A DNA stretch of 64,000 bases from Hymenobacter rigui (GTDB taxonomy: Bacteria; Bacteroidota; Bacteroidia; Cytophagales; Hymenobacteraceae), in assembly GCF_003944715.1 (NCBI RefSeq), contig NZ_RWIT01000004.1, positions 248,001 through 312,000 on the forward strand. Reading direction: 5' to 3'. The position numbers were made by a program, and so were the translations under genes. Below, one piece after another: positions 47,787 to 56,316 of this stretch. The notes below the pieces were generated by a model. That model saw nothing but the letters and a program-made list of their open reading frames with translations, had not been told where the DNA came from and searched no databases. Every line of letters starts with the position of its first letter. Within the stretch, counting starts at the first letter, position 1.

Positions 47787-47812
47787 GTATTTATGAACGA
47801 GTTTTCATGTGT
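47787..47812. promoter_or_regulatory. Candidate ArsR operator upstream of tauE-like gene
   Basis: A+T-rich sequence between the ArsR and TauE genes with TATGAAC...GTTTTCATGTGT; the half-site TTCATGTGT recurs upstream of the ArsR gene at 48182-48190. Confidence 0.35.
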
Positions 47813-47836
47813 TAAAGCAAAAAAAAGCCGACATTT

Positions 47837-48154
47837 CTACAGAAATGTGCAGCCGGCCAGGCACTGAATCACATCCACCACTTCGCGCATTTTCAGCGAA
47901 TAGAGGATGTTTTTGCCCTCGCGCGAGGAGCTTAGAATGCCCTTCAGCTTCATGCCCGTAAGGTGATGGGAAAGCAGGCTCTGCTCCACATTCAGTTTCT
48001 CGCTGATGTCCGTTACCGATAGGCTTTCCTGACTGGCCAGCAGCTGCACAATGGCAATGCGGGTGGGGTGGGCCGTGGTTTTGAGGATAAAGGCCACCTT
48101 CTCCATCTTCTCGGTGGTCAGGTTCAGATCGGCGGAGGCAGGAGTTGGTGTCAT
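47837..48154 (-). CDS. ArsR/SmtB family regulator (probable sulfur-responsive)
   Basis: 105 residues from MTPTPASADLNLTTEKMEKV. Winged helix with LKTTAHPTRIAIVQLL, SVTDISEKLNVEQSLLSHHL (recognition helix) and GKNILYSLKMREVVDVIQCL. The only Cys residues are a C-terminal pair in QCLAGCTFL. There are no metal-site Cys in the recognition helix (no ELCVCDL motif), so it is not a typical arsenic/cadmium sensor. With its sulfur operon it resembles the BigR/SqrR group of persulfide sensors, but with the thiols at the end of the last helix. Expected to repress the downstream genes. Inference for ligand. Confidence 0.85.
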   Translation of the reverse strand: MTPTPASADLNLTTEKMEKVAFILKTTAHPTRIAIVQLLASQESLSVTDISEKLNVEQSLLSHHLTGMKLKGILSSSREGKNILYSLKMREVVDVIQCLAGCTFL

Positions 48155-48176
48155 ATGATGCTGCAAATATATGATC

Positions 48177-48206
48177 ATTTATTCATGTGTGCAACTATGA
48201 ATGATT
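48177..48206. promoter_or_regulatory. Candidate ArsR operator upstream of the regulator
   Basis: ATTCAT (48181-48186) and ATGAAT (48197-48202) form an inverted repeat with 10-base spacing in an A+T-rich patch just upstream of the ArsR start, the usual place for an autoregulatory ArsR site. Confidence 0.4.
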
Positions 48207-48373
48207 TAAAGGTCTCACAATGCTTGTTTTTGCCTAGGCGGCGTGCGCAATAAAGCTGTGTAAGAAGTCGTCGGACTCAACCAGGAGAAACGTCATGCAG
48301 AGCGCACCACCTAGTGTGCTGGTGTTGCACAGGGCTGGGCCTGAACAGGGGTTTGCACCCATTGGGGTATAAC

Positions 48374-48418
48374 GCTGAGCGCAGCCGAAGCGACAAAACG
48401 GCTTCGGCTGCGCTCAGC
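48374..48418. repeat. 18-bp perfect hairpin in the ArsR/NCS1 intergenic region
   Basis: GCTGAGCGCAGCCGAAGC (48374-48391) and its exact complement (48401-48418) around a 9-base loop. No T-run, and both flanking genes read away from it, so it is a dispersed palindromic element rather than a terminator. The rest of the 390-base gap 48155-48543 has no gene. Confidence 0.7.
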
Positions 48419-48543
48419 AGGGCGATGTAGCGTTGTGCTCGACACACCCGGCTTGCGTGGCGTGGCTGGCTACAGGGTGCTCATTGTGAAATGCTTGCGT
48501 AATCTGCTTTCTTTAGGACAGAACCCGTCCGCCACTTCCGCCC

Positions 48544-50055
48544 ATGAATCCAACTGCTACCACCACCCCGGTCGATACCCCCGTGAGTGCCGGCCTGACC
48601 AGTGCCGACCTAGCCCCCGTGCCGCCCGCGGCCCGCCGCTGGACCACGGCCAACTACGCCGCCCTCTGGATCAGCATGAGCCTGTGCATTCCTACCTATA
48701 TGCTGGCCAGTTCGCTTATCGGGGGCGGGATGAACTGGTGGCAGGCGTTGCTGACCATCTTTCTGGGCAATACGGTGGTGCTGGTGCCCATGCTGCTCAA
48801 CGGCCACGCCGGGGCGAAGTATGGCATTCCGTTTCCGGTGTTTGCGCGGGCTTCGTTTGGGGTGCGCGGGGCCAACGTACCGGCTTTGCTGCGGGCTATT
48901 ATTGCTTGCGGCTGGTTCGGTATTCAGACGTGGATAGGGGGATACGCCCTCTACCAGATGGCCGTGCTATGGATGCCGGCCCTGGGGCAGCTGCCACTAA
49001 TTTTTCCGCCGAGCTGGGGCCTGGCTACTGGGCCGGCGCTGTTATTCGTGCTGTTTTGGCTGGTGAATATGTACGTGGTGTATCTGGGCGTCGACAGCAT
49101 CAGGAAGCTATTGGTATTCAAGGCGTTTTTCCTGCCGGTGGCGGCGGTGGCGCTGCTGTGGTGGGCCATTGCGGCGGGCCACGGGCTAGGCCCGATTCTC
49201 AGCCAGCCGGCCAGGTTTGCCTCGTCGGCGGAGTTTTGGGCGTATTTCTTTCCGGCCCTGACGGGCATGGTGGGTTTCTGGGCCACTCTGTCGCTCAATA
49301 TTCCTGACTTCACGCGCTACGCCGTGAGCCAGCGGGCCCAGGTGCTGGGGCAGGCCCTGGCCCTGCCATCATCCATGACGCTGTTCTCGTTTGTGGGCGT
49401 GGTGGTTACCTCGGCTACGCTGGTGATTTACGGCCAAACCATCTGGGACCCGGTGGTACTGGCCGGCAAGTTTGAAAGCCGGCTGCTGGTGAGCGTGGCC
49501 ATGCTAGCCGTGGCCCTGAGCACTTTGGCCACCAACATTGCCGCCAACATCGTGAGCCCCGCCAACGACTTCGCCAACCTCAGTCCGCAGAAGATTACCT
49601 TCAAAACCGGCGGCTACATTACCGGCATCATTGGCCTGCTCATCTTCCCCTGGAAACTCATTGCCGACCCCTCGGGCTACATTTTTACCTGGCTGGTGGG
49701 CTACTCGGCGCTGCTGGGGCCCATCGGTGGCATCATGATAGCCGACTACTACCTGCTGCGCCGCCAGCAGCTGGATGTGCCCGACCTGTACCGCTATGAG
49801 GGCCGCTACGGCTACCAAAACGGCGTGAACTACCGCGCGGTGCTGGCCTTGATTATGGGGATATTACCCAACCTTCCGGGGTTTCTGCAAGCGGTGGGCG
49901 CTATTCCGGTTGGCGCAGTGTGGCCCTGGCTGGCGGGGCTGTACAGCTACGCCTGGTTCGTGGGTTTCTTCCTTTCGGGCGGGCTTTACGTGCTGCTGAT
50001 GCAGCGGCAGGCGCGGGCCGTGGCTGTTGGTGGGCTGGTAGAGGTAGTAAACTGA
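48544..50055 (+). CDS. NCS1 family nucleobase/cytosine/allantoin-type permease
   Basis: 503 residues, about 12 membrane segments. The N-terminus RRWTTANYAALWISMSLCIP and ASSLIGGGMNWWQALLTIFL, the GAKYGIPFPVFARASFGVRG block and AIIACGWFGIQTWIGGYALY are typical of the cytosine/purine/uracil/thiamine/allantoin permeases (Mhp1-like). SLNIPDFTRYAVSQRAQVLG and GGIMIADYYLLRRQQLDVPD also fit. The cargo cannot be told from sequence; no catabolic gene is adjacent and no riboswitch is seen upstream. The next gene begins 55 bases downstream. Confidence 0.92.
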   Translation: MNPTATTTPVDTPVSAGLTSADLAPVPPAARRWTTANYAALWISMSLCIPTYMLASSLIGGGMNWWQALLTIFLGNTVVLVPMLLNGHAGAKYGIPFPVFARASFGVRGANVPALLRAIIACGWFGIQTWIGGYALYQMAVLWMPALGQLPLIFPPSWGLATGPALLFVLFWLVNMYVVYLGVDSIRKLLVFKAFFLPVAAVALLWWAIAAGHGLGPILSQPARFASSAEFWAYFFPALTGMVGFWATLSLNIPDFTRYAVSQRAQVLGQALALPSSMTLFSFVGVVVTSATLVIYGQTIWDPVVLAGKFESRLLVSVAMLAVALSTLATNIAANIVSPANDFANLSPQKITFKTGGYITGIIGLLIFPWKLIADPSGYIFTWLVGYSALLGPIGGIMIADYYLLRRQQLDVPDLYRYEGRYGYQNGVNYRAVLALIMGILPNLPGFLQAVGAIPVGAVWPWLAGLYSYAWFVGFFLSGGLYVLLMQRQARAVAVGGLVEVVN

Positions 50056-50110
50056 GCTGGTGAAATACCACCGAAACCGTACATTTCCTGTCTTGAATAC
50101 TACTGTACGG

Positions 50111-50833
50111 ATGATTCGGTTTGCATTTGTGTTTTATCTGGCCGTTATCAACGCTGCGTTGACAATAGGCCAGACACCAGTTGCTACTGGTAGTCACCAG
50201 AAAAAAGTAATTCCTGGTGCTGGTGCCTTGGCTGAGCTACGGCAGGCGCTGGGCGCAGCGGCCACGGTAGTACCGGCGAAAGGCCGGGCTGCGTCCTTTC
50301 AGCAGGCTACTTTCAGCCAATTAAACTCTGGAATAAAGCAAACCACTACGGGCGTACAAATAGATTTGGACGACAAGCGTCTGCTGGTACTGCGGAATGA
50401 CCGGACTGAACAGGAAGAAACAGGTGTGCCTACCTACCGCTACCGGGGCACGGACCGGCGGAATAGGTTTGTGTGGATAACGAAGAACCTATACGAAGAA
50501 ACCAAACAGTTGCTAATCAGTCAGAAAACCGGTCGAATAACTGAAATAGCCAATGAACCCCAACTGAACCTAACCAGTGCCTTGCTCTTCACTCAGCAGA
50601 ATGACTGCTATGGAATGTTTGAGGACTGCTACCCCGGATTCCAACTGTGGCGCATTGGTAAAGGGACTCTAAAACTTATTAAAGAGGTGCGGTTGAAAAA
50701 CTACTTCGTGGTAAGCGGCGGCTGGGTTGCATCCAAGACAGTGCGGCTGGAAATGGCCAGCTTGCAGGACCTGATGAATGGAAAGAAAGTGGCCGATATG
50801 AAGCGGCAGTTTTTCGATGTGACGCTGAAGTAA
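50111..50833 (+). CDS. Secreted hypothetical protein
   Basis: 240 residues from MIRFAFVFYLAVINAALTIG, a signal peptide with cleavage around GQTPVA; the upstream ATG at 50060 would put 17 polar residues before it. The mature part has QLNSGIKQTTTGVQIDLDDK, RNRFVWITKNLYEETKQLLI, a Cys pair in QQNDCYGMFEDCYPG and a basic C-terminus (KVADMKRQFFDVTLK). No recognised family. It follows the permease by 55 bases and may be co-transcribed. Confidence 0.65.
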   Translation: MIRFAFVFYLAVINAALTIGQTPVATGSHQKKVIPGAGALAELRQALGAAATVVPAKGRAASFQQATFSQLNSGIKQTTTGVQIDLDDKRLLVLRNDRTEQEETGVPTYRYRGTDRRNRFVWITKNLYEETKQLLISQKTGRITEIANEPQLNLTSALLFTQQNDCYGMFEDCYPGFQLWRIGKGTLKLIKEVRLKNYFVVSGGWVASKTVRLEMASLQDLMNGKKVADMKRQFFDVTLK

Positions 50834-50845
50834 AAGCCCCGCTGC

Positions 50846-51430
50846 CTATTGATAGGTCACTTCCAGTTGCACCAACTGCTCGTACCGGGGGCGGCTGGCT
50901 GAATTAGGTAGCCGTTGCCAGGCGGTGTGGGTGGTTTTGATCCAGCAAACAGCACCCGGTTGCTCTGGGCTCAGCAGCGGGCCGGTGGGCTGATAGGTGG
51001 GCAGGCTGGGAAAGCAGGTGAAATTGTTACTGCCTAGAATGGGCTCCAGTGCCACAAAAAATCCCCTGTTCGGAATCTGCAGCTGGTACGTTTGCACGTC
51101 AAACCAGTACCAGCCGTTCCAGCGTGTAGGGCAGATAAACACGTTATCAGTCAGGATATCTTCACCCGGAGCCTGGTCGGGCCCAGAAGCTTCGTAGAGG
51201 TGCAACCGAACCGGGAGGTTAGGGAAGCCGGGCGAGCCGAAGTAAATCCGAACGGCCCGTAGCTCAGCGGTGTGGGGTGATGCCACCCAGAACGCCAACT
51301 GCCAATCCGGTGCGGAATAGCCCGCGGCCTGCGTTGGCGGCGGAACCCTCTGCTGCGCGTGCCCCGCCGCCAACGACAGCAGGAGTAATAAGCCAAGCAA
51401 TAGGCTGCGGCCGAAGCGGAATAGGTTCAT
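50846..51430 (-). CDS. Secreted hypothetical protein, paralogue of the next gene
   Basis: 194 residues with signal peptide MNLFRFGRSLLLGLLLLLSL (cleaved near GHAQQ). The body, SPDWQLAFWVASPH-like with AVRIYFGSPGFPNLPVRLHL, GEDILTDNVFICPTRWNGWY and QIPNRGFFVALEPILGSNNF, aligns with residues about 150-300 of the neighbouring protein at 51427-52356. Its start codon overlaps the stop of that gene by four bases (ATGA), so they are translationally coupled. Bacteroidota surface families with this beta-rich layout exist, but I recognise no named domain. Confidence 0.7.
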   Translation of the reverse strand: MNLFRFGRSLLLGLLLLLSLAAGHAQQRVPPPTQAAGYSAPDWQLAFWVASPHTAELRAVRIYFGSPGFPNLPVRLHLYEASGPDQAPGEDILTDNVFICPTRWNGWYWFDVQTYQLQIPNRGFFVALEPILGSNNFTCFPSLPTYQPTGPLLSPEQPGAVCWIKTTHTAWQRLPNSASRPRYEQLVQLEVTYQ

Positions 51431-52356
51431 GGCGTCACTTCTACTTCGAACATTCGCTCGTACAAAGGCCAGCAGTTTTCTTCCGGGGGCGTTGGCTGCC
51501 ACTGCCGCACCGGGTATGCGTACTGCCAACTGCGCGAATCGGCCAAAGCGCACGGCGCGCGCAGAACGGGGCCTCTCGGATGATAATTCGGCATATCGTC
51601 GGGGCAAGGGTAAAAATGGTCGCCTTGCATAAGTGTTTCAAAAGCAACATAGAACCCTTGTCGGGGAGCTGGTATACCATACTGGTTCAGGTCGATGGTG
51701 GTGCTGTGGATTTTCCGGGATATGCACTGTACAACTGATTCAGTGAGCAAATCCCCAGCGGGCTGCCGTGTAAGGCTGTCCACCGCGAAAATCCGTAGTC
51801 GAAGCGGAAAAGTGGGGTCACTCATGTACGGACCTACCTCGGCGGTGCGAAGGGTAATAGTGCGGATGGTGCGAGCCGTGTGGATGTTGTTTGCCACAAA
51901 AACGGCGTACAGATTGCCCGGCCAATCTTCGGCGAGTGTTGGTGTAGCATACGGATTAACTTTTTGTGCCGCCGCCGCCGACAAGCAACTATCGGCCTTG
52001 AATTGGAAGGCGAGTTTCCGGCGGCTCACCAGCAGCGTTACGTTCCGGGCAATATCGTGCGTAACGAGGGTGCGGCCCTGATAAGCCAAAGTGGAAACGT
52101 ACAGTGCATATGGCCATGCTGCGGGGCGTTTGGGAACCGGTAGTGAGAAATGCCCCTGCTGATCCGTCGCCGTCTTGCCAATGAGTGATGCCCGTACCAA
52201 CACACCCGGTACCGGCTGGCGGGTAATGGAATCGAGTACGTAGCCGCTGATTATCTCAGGTCCACCAATCGTTTTCGCAGAAACTGACGAAGCGAGGTGA
52301 CAGGTAGCTAGCCAGATGACTGCTAGGAGAATACCAATGATACGTATCAGGCGCAT
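51427..52356 (-). CDS. Secreted protein with carboxypeptidase-like regulatory domain
   Basis: 309 residues starting MRLIRIIGILLAVIWLATCH (signal peptide, possible lipobox LATC). Residues about 35-125 form a carboxypeptidase D regulatory-like beta-sandwich (ISGYVLDSITRQPVPGVLVR, TDQQGHFSLPVP, STLAYQGRTL). The remainder (about 150-309; TIRTITLRTAEVG, FPLRLRIFAVDSLT, LTESVVQCISRKIHSTTIDL, RQGFYVAFETLMQGDHFYPC) matches the downstream 194-residue protein. The shared domain is probably a surface beta-sandwich. Likely co-transcribed with its paralogue; role unknown. Confidence 0.75.
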   Translation of the reverse strand: MRLIRIIGILLAVIWLATCHLASSVSAKTIGGPEIISGYVLDSITRQPVPGVLVRASLIGKTATDQQGHFSLPVPKRPAAWPYALYVSTLAYQGRTLVTHDIARNVTLLVSRRKLAFQFKADSCLSAAAAQKVNPYATPTLAEDWPGNLYAVFVANNIHTARTIRTITLRTAEVGPYMSDPTFPLRLRIFAVDSLTRQPAGDLLTESVVQCISRKIHSTTIDLNQYGIPAPRQGFYVAFETLMQGDHFYPCPDDMPNYHPRGPVLRAPCALADSRSWQYAYPVRQWQPTPPEENCWPLYERMFEVEVTP

Positions 52357-52455
52357 ATAGTGGGATAAGTAGGGCGTCGGCAAAGAAAGCATTTCTTGGC
52401 TTCGCATACTTCCCCACCACCGCCGTATACTGCCTCTCTCATCTGCCCGACCTAT

Positions 52456-54993
52456 ATGCCTAATTCCTCTCCATCGACTACCAACCAAAACGGCTTCGTG
52501 CGGGTGCGCGGGGCGCGGGAGCACAACCTCAAAAACGTGGACGTGGACATTCCGCGCGATGCGCTGGTGGTGTTTACCGGCGTGTCGGGCTCGGGCAAGA
52601 GCAGCTTGGCGTTTGGCACCCTGTACGCCGAGGCCCAGCGCCGCTACCTGGAATCGGTGTCGCCGTACGCGCGGCGGCTGTTTCACCAGATGTCGGTGCC
52701 GCAGGTGCAGGCCATTGAGGGGCTACCGCCGGCCGTGGCCCTGCAGCAGCAGCGGGGCACGCCTACCACGCGCTCCTCGGTGGGCTCGGTCACCACGCTG
52801 TCGAACCTGGTGCGCATGCTCTACTCCCGGGCCGGCGACTATCCGGCGGGGCAGGGCATCATCTACGCCGAAGCTTTTTCGGCCAACACGCCCGAGGGGG
52901 CCTGCCCCACCTGCCACGGCTTGGGCCGCGTGTATGAGGTAACCGAGCAAAGTATGGTGCCCGACCCTACGCTCACCATCCGGGAGCGGGCCATTGCCGC
53001 TTGGCCCCAGGCCTGGGGCGGCCAGAACCAGCGCGACATCCTGGTAACGCTGGGCTACAACGTGGACATCCCGTGGCAGGACCTGCCCCAGAAGCAGCGC
53101 GACTGGATTTTGTTCACCGAGGAGCAGCCCGTGGTGCCGGTGTACCCCGGCTACTCGCCCCAGGAAACCCAGCGGGCTCTCAAGCGGAAGGAGCCGCCCA
53201 ACTACATGGGCACCTTCAGCAGCGCCCGGCGGCACGTGCTGCACACCTTCGCCACCACCCAGAGCCCGCTCATGAAGAAACGGGCCCTGCAGTACATGTT
53301 GAGCACCGAGTGTCCCACCTGCCACGGCAAGCGCCTGCGCCGGGAGTCGCTGAGCGTGACGTTTGCTGGACTGGACATTGCCGACTTTTCGGCCCTGCCG
53401 CTCAAGCGGGTAGAAGCCCTAATCCGACCCTTCGCCGAGGGCAAGGCCCGCCCCCAGGCCCACGACCAGGACCACCCCGAGCAGGCCGAAGTGGCCCGTC
53501 GCATCACCCAGGATTTGTGCGCCCGCCTCACCGTATTGCTTGATTTAGGGCTAGGCTATCTGTCGTTGGAGCGCAGCACGCCCACGTTGTCGCCGGGCGA
53601 GCTGCAGCGGCTGCGGTTAGCCACACAGCTGTATTCCAACCTGTTTGGAGTGGTGTACGTGCTCGATGAGCCCTCGGCCGGCTTGCACCCCTCCGATACC
53701 CAGGCCCTGCTGAAAGCCCTGGCCGGACTGCGCCAGGCCGGCAACTCCCTGTTCGTGGTGGAGCACAACCTCGACGTGGTGCGCCAAGCCGACTGGCTGG
53801 TGGATGTAGGACCCGCTGCCGGCGAGCTGGGCGGGCAAATCCTGTACAGCGGCCCGCCCGCAGGCTTGGCCGACGTGGAGGATTCCCAGACCCGCCGCTT
53901 CCTGTACCCGGCCGCTCGCTCAGGTGAGGCCCGCACGGTACGCCACCCGCAGGGCTGGCTGCAGCTGGAAGGCGTGCATCGCAACAACCTGCACAACCTG
54001 AGCGTGCAGCTGCCCTTGGGCGTGCTCACCACCGTTACGGGCGTGTCGGGCTCCGGCAAGTCCAGCCTCATCAGCCAGGTGTTGGTGGAGCTGGTGGCCG
54101 GGCAGCTGGGCCAAGCGGTGGAAGCCGAAGAGGAAACCGAAACCGATCCGCTGGAACGCGCCGCCGCGCCCGAAACCGGCGGCCGCATCGTAGGTGGCCT
54201 GGAAACCATCAAACGGCTGGTGCGAGTGGATCAGAAGCCCATCGGCCGCACGCCGCGCTCCAACATGGCCACCTACACCGGTCTGTTCGACCACGTGCGC
54301 AAGCTGTTCGCCGCCACCCCCGAGGCCCGCAAGCGCCGCTACGACGCCGGCCGCTTCAGCTTCAACGTAGCCAAGGGTCGCTGCGAGAACTGCCAGGGCG
54401 AGGGGTTTGTGATGGTGGAATTGCTGTTTCTGCCCTCCGTGTACGCGCCCTGTCCGGTGTGCCACGGAGCCCGCTACAACGCCAAAACCCTCGAAATTCA
54501 GTACCAGGGCAAGAACATTGCTGAGGTACTGAACCTGACGGTGGATGCCGCCTGGAAGTTTTTCCGGGATGAAGCTGCCGTGCACCGGGCCCTTACGGTG
54601 CTGCGCGAAGTGGGCTTGGGCTACCTGCGCCTGGGGCAGCCCGCCACCGAGCTGAGTGGGGGCGAGGCCCAGCGCATCAAGCTGGCCACCGAGCTGCAGC
54701 GCACCGGCCGCGGCAACTCCCTCTACGTGCTCGATGAGCCCACCACCGGCCTGCATCCCGCCGACGTGGAGCGCCTGCTGGTGCAGCTCCAGCGCCTCAC
54801 CGACGCGGGCAACACCGTGGTAGTAGTGGAGCACGACATGCGTGTGGTAGCCGCCTCCGATTGGGTGCTGGATATGGGCCCCGGTGCCGGCGACGAAGGC
54901 GGCCAAGTGGTAGCCCAGGGCCCACCGGCCGAGGTAGCCCAGGCAAAAGCCAGCAAAACGGCTCCGTTTCTGCGGCGGTTCCTGGGGGAGTAG
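52456..54993 (+). CDS. UvrA-like ABC ATPase (short UvrA2 type)
   Basis: 845 residues from [20 protein letters not shown], about 100 shorter than UvrA1. Two ABC units: Walker [10 protein letters not shown] at 42-50 and again near 528, zinc-binding [16 protein letters not shown] and [16 protein letters not shown], and signature [10 protein letters not shown] near residue 732. The first signature is [10 protein letters not shown] rather than LSGGE, characteristic of the UvrA2 group. UvrA2 proteins lack much of the UvrB-binding domain and are linked to tolerance of DNA-binding drugs rather than to general excision repair. An acidic, probably disordered insert ([18 protein letters not shown]) lies after the second Walker A. 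The start is chosen from alignment with [13 protein letters not shown], the universal UvrA opening. Confidence 0.9.
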   Translation: MPNSSPSTTNQNGFVRVRGAREHNLKNVDVDIPRDALVVFTGVSGSGKSSLAFGTLYAEAQRRYLESVSPYARRLFHQMSVPQVQAIEGLPPAVALQQQRGTPTTRSSVGSVTTLSNLVRMLYSRAGDYPAGQGIIYAEAFSANTPEGACPTCHGLGRVYEVTEQSMVPDPTLTIRERAIAAWPQAWGGQNQRDILVTLGYNVDIPWQDLPQKQRDWILFTEEQPVVPVYPGYSPQETQRALKRKEPPNYMGTFSSARRHVLHTFATTQSPLMKKRALQYMLSTECPTCHGKRLRRESLSVTFAGLDIADFSALPLKRVEALIRPFAEGKARPQAHDQDHPEQAEVARRITQDLCARLTVLLDLGLGYLSLERSTPTLSPGELQRLRLATQLYSNLFGVVYVLDEPSAGLHPSDTQALLKALAGLRQAGNSLFVVEHNLDVVRQADWLVDVGPAAGELGGQILYSGPPAGLADVEDSQTRRFLYPAARSGEARTVRHPQGWLQLEGVHRNNLHNLSVQLPLGVLTTVTGVSGSGKSSLISQVLVELVAGQLGQAVEAEEETETDPLERAAAPETGGRIVGGLETIKRLVRVDQKPIGRTPRSNMATYTGLFDHVRKLFAATPEARKRRYDAGRFSFNVAKGRCENCQGEGFVMVELLFLPSVYAPCPVCHGARYNAKTLEIQYQGKNIAEVLNLTVDAAWKFFRDEAAVHRALTVLREVGLGYLRLGQPATELSGGEAQRIKLATELQRTGRGNSLYVLDEPTTGLHPADVERLLVQLQRLTDAGNTVVVVEHDMRVVAASDWVLDMGPGAGDEGGQVVAQGPPAEVAQAKASKTAPFLRRFLGE

Positions 54994-55220
54994 CCGGGCA
55001 GTATTCTGCCGGATTGGGATAAGGACGGGCAGTGCGCCGGAAGCCCGGTCCGGCTGTGCCGGGCAGAATTTGCGTATCTTTCAGAAACGGCGTTTTCTTA
55101 AGGAAGCGCCTGATCTGCGTGCTGCCTGCAACCGGCCGCACGTTGCTTGCCGAAGCCGGTTTCCAGGTTCGGTTTACCGCCCCGCCATCCGGTCCGGCGT
55201 CCCATTTACGGGTTTCTTCC

Positions 55221-55487
55221 ATGTCCGCCTTCTATCAGCCAACCGCCGCGCTTTTGCGGGCATTTGGCTTCACGCAGTTTGCCTCCCCGGCGGGGCAAAC
55301 CCGCTACAGCCGCCCCAGTGAGTGCGGCCAGGAAACCATTGTGCTCTACTCAGATGATGAGCTGACATTGCTGGAGGCCGTGAACGGGCAGCTGTTGTAT
55401 TGTTTTCAGGGGCGGATAGCGTCGGAAGCCGAGTTCCGGGTGCTGCTGCGGCAGGTAAACTGGCCGGCCGAAGTACAGACCACCTGA
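55221..55487 (+). CDS. Small hypothetical protein
   Basis: 88 residues from MSAFYQPTAALLRAFGFTQF; longer upstream frames are unsupported. Possible layout: short helix, beta hairpins (TIVLYSDDELTLLEAVNGQL), a GRIASEAEFRVLLRQVNW tail. It resembles the next gene in its opening (x-LRxxGF followed by Gln/Arg and W/S residues) and may be a diverged paralogue. No known family. Confidence 0.6.
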   Translation: MSAFYQPTAALLRAFGFTQFASPAGQTRYSRPSECGQETIVLYSDDELTLLEAVNGQLLYCFQGRIASEAEFRVLLRQVNWPAEVQTT

Positions 55488-55516
55488 CTTCTATTCATCC
55501 TTTTTCATCGATTCAC

Positions 55517-55858
55517 ATGACCGATTCTTACCTGCGAAGCCTGGGCTTTGTCGCTACCGACAATACGCCCAGCGCCCAACGCCCGTCGTTTGCCCACGCC
55601 TGGCGTTACCAGCACGAAATTCTGGCCCAAGATGGGGCCCGCCTGTTCATTGAGCACCCGTTGGGCATTGATGCCTGCCGGCTGAGTCTGCTGGCTGCGC
55701 CGCTGGCCGCGCAGGACGTACTGGCGTCGGTTGGCCTGCACGACCGGCCCGGGCTGGAGGCCGCCGTGCAAGCCTTTTTCACGGCGCACGGCGGAGTGGG
55801 GCAGCCGGCTCCCTACGTTGCTCCCAGCACGTTTCGGCCCTATCGGCGGCAGCTGTAG
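55517..55858 (+). CDS. Small hypothetical protein
   Basis: 113 residues from MTDSYLRSLGFVATDNTPSA. It contains FAHAWRYQHEILAQDGARLF, IEHPLGIDACRLSLLAAPLA and a terminal RPGLEAAVQAFFTAHGGVGQ. Starts 29 bases after the previous small gene and is probably co-transcribed with it. No family recognised. Confidence 0.6.
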   Translation: MTDSYLRSLGFVATDNTPSAQRPSFAHAWRYQHEILAQDGARLFIEHPLGIDACRLSLLAAPLAAQDVLASVGLHDRPGLEAAVQAFFTAHGGVGQPAPYVAPSTFRPYRRQL

Positions 55859-55907
55859 CCAAGAGTATGAGTTTTTTTCTGGTTTCTGATTTCTGTGTAC
55901 CTGTCAA

Positions 55908-56183
55908 ATGGATAAGGATTTACAATTGAGTCTGGCGAATAATGCCAAGGAGTGGCTGGCGCTTTCACTTTCTATTTCTTCGGCCGAAAAAGAGGCCTTT
56001 ACTAAGGTGCACGACGGTTTTTTTGTCACGTACGGGGCTGTGTTTATGGCCCACGTGTACCGCCTCACCTTTGAGCATGCCCTGCAAAGCATGCCGGAGC
56101 AGGAGCGGAGCCGGTTGCTGGTCACGTTTCGGGAAGCCATGGGCCGGGCCATTGATGAGCACTACACGTCCACGCCATCATAG
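55908..56183 (+). CDS. Small helical hypothetical protein
   Basis: 91 residues, mostly helix: LANNAKEWLALSLSISSAEK, VTYGAVFMAHVYRLTFEHAL and RLLVTFREAMGRAIDEHYTS. Not recognised. It is the third of a run of small co-directional genes and is closed by an exceptionally long hairpin. Confidence 0.6.
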   Translation: MDKDLQLSLANNAKEWLALSLSISSAEKEAFTKVHDGFFVTYGAVFMAHVYRLTFEHALQSMPEQERSRLLVTFREAMGRAIDEHYTSTPS

Positions 56184-56220
56184 CGGGCATATCCGGGGGC
56201 GGTTGAGCCGGCCTGAAGTT

Positions 56221-56291
56221 GCCACCCACTAAGACGGCCCTTCCGGCAGCACTTGCGCAGTGCTGCCGGAAGGGCCGTCTTAGTGGGTGGC
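56221..56291. terminator. 71-base perfect hairpin between small gene and purU
   Basis: A 33-bp perfect stem (56221-56253 with 56259-56291; outer GCCACCCACTAAGACGGCCC) with a 5-base loop, between two converging genes. Much longer than a normal terminator; perhaps a bidirectional terminator or a palindromic element. Confidence 0.85.
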
Positions 56292-56316
56292 CGCGAGAGG
56301 TGCGGGGCAGAGTATT

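Noticed and set aside
48155..48543. Riboswitch upstream of the NCS1 permease (TPP or purine type)
   Set aside because: No recognisable TPP or purine core motifs; only a palindromic repeat and plain sequence.
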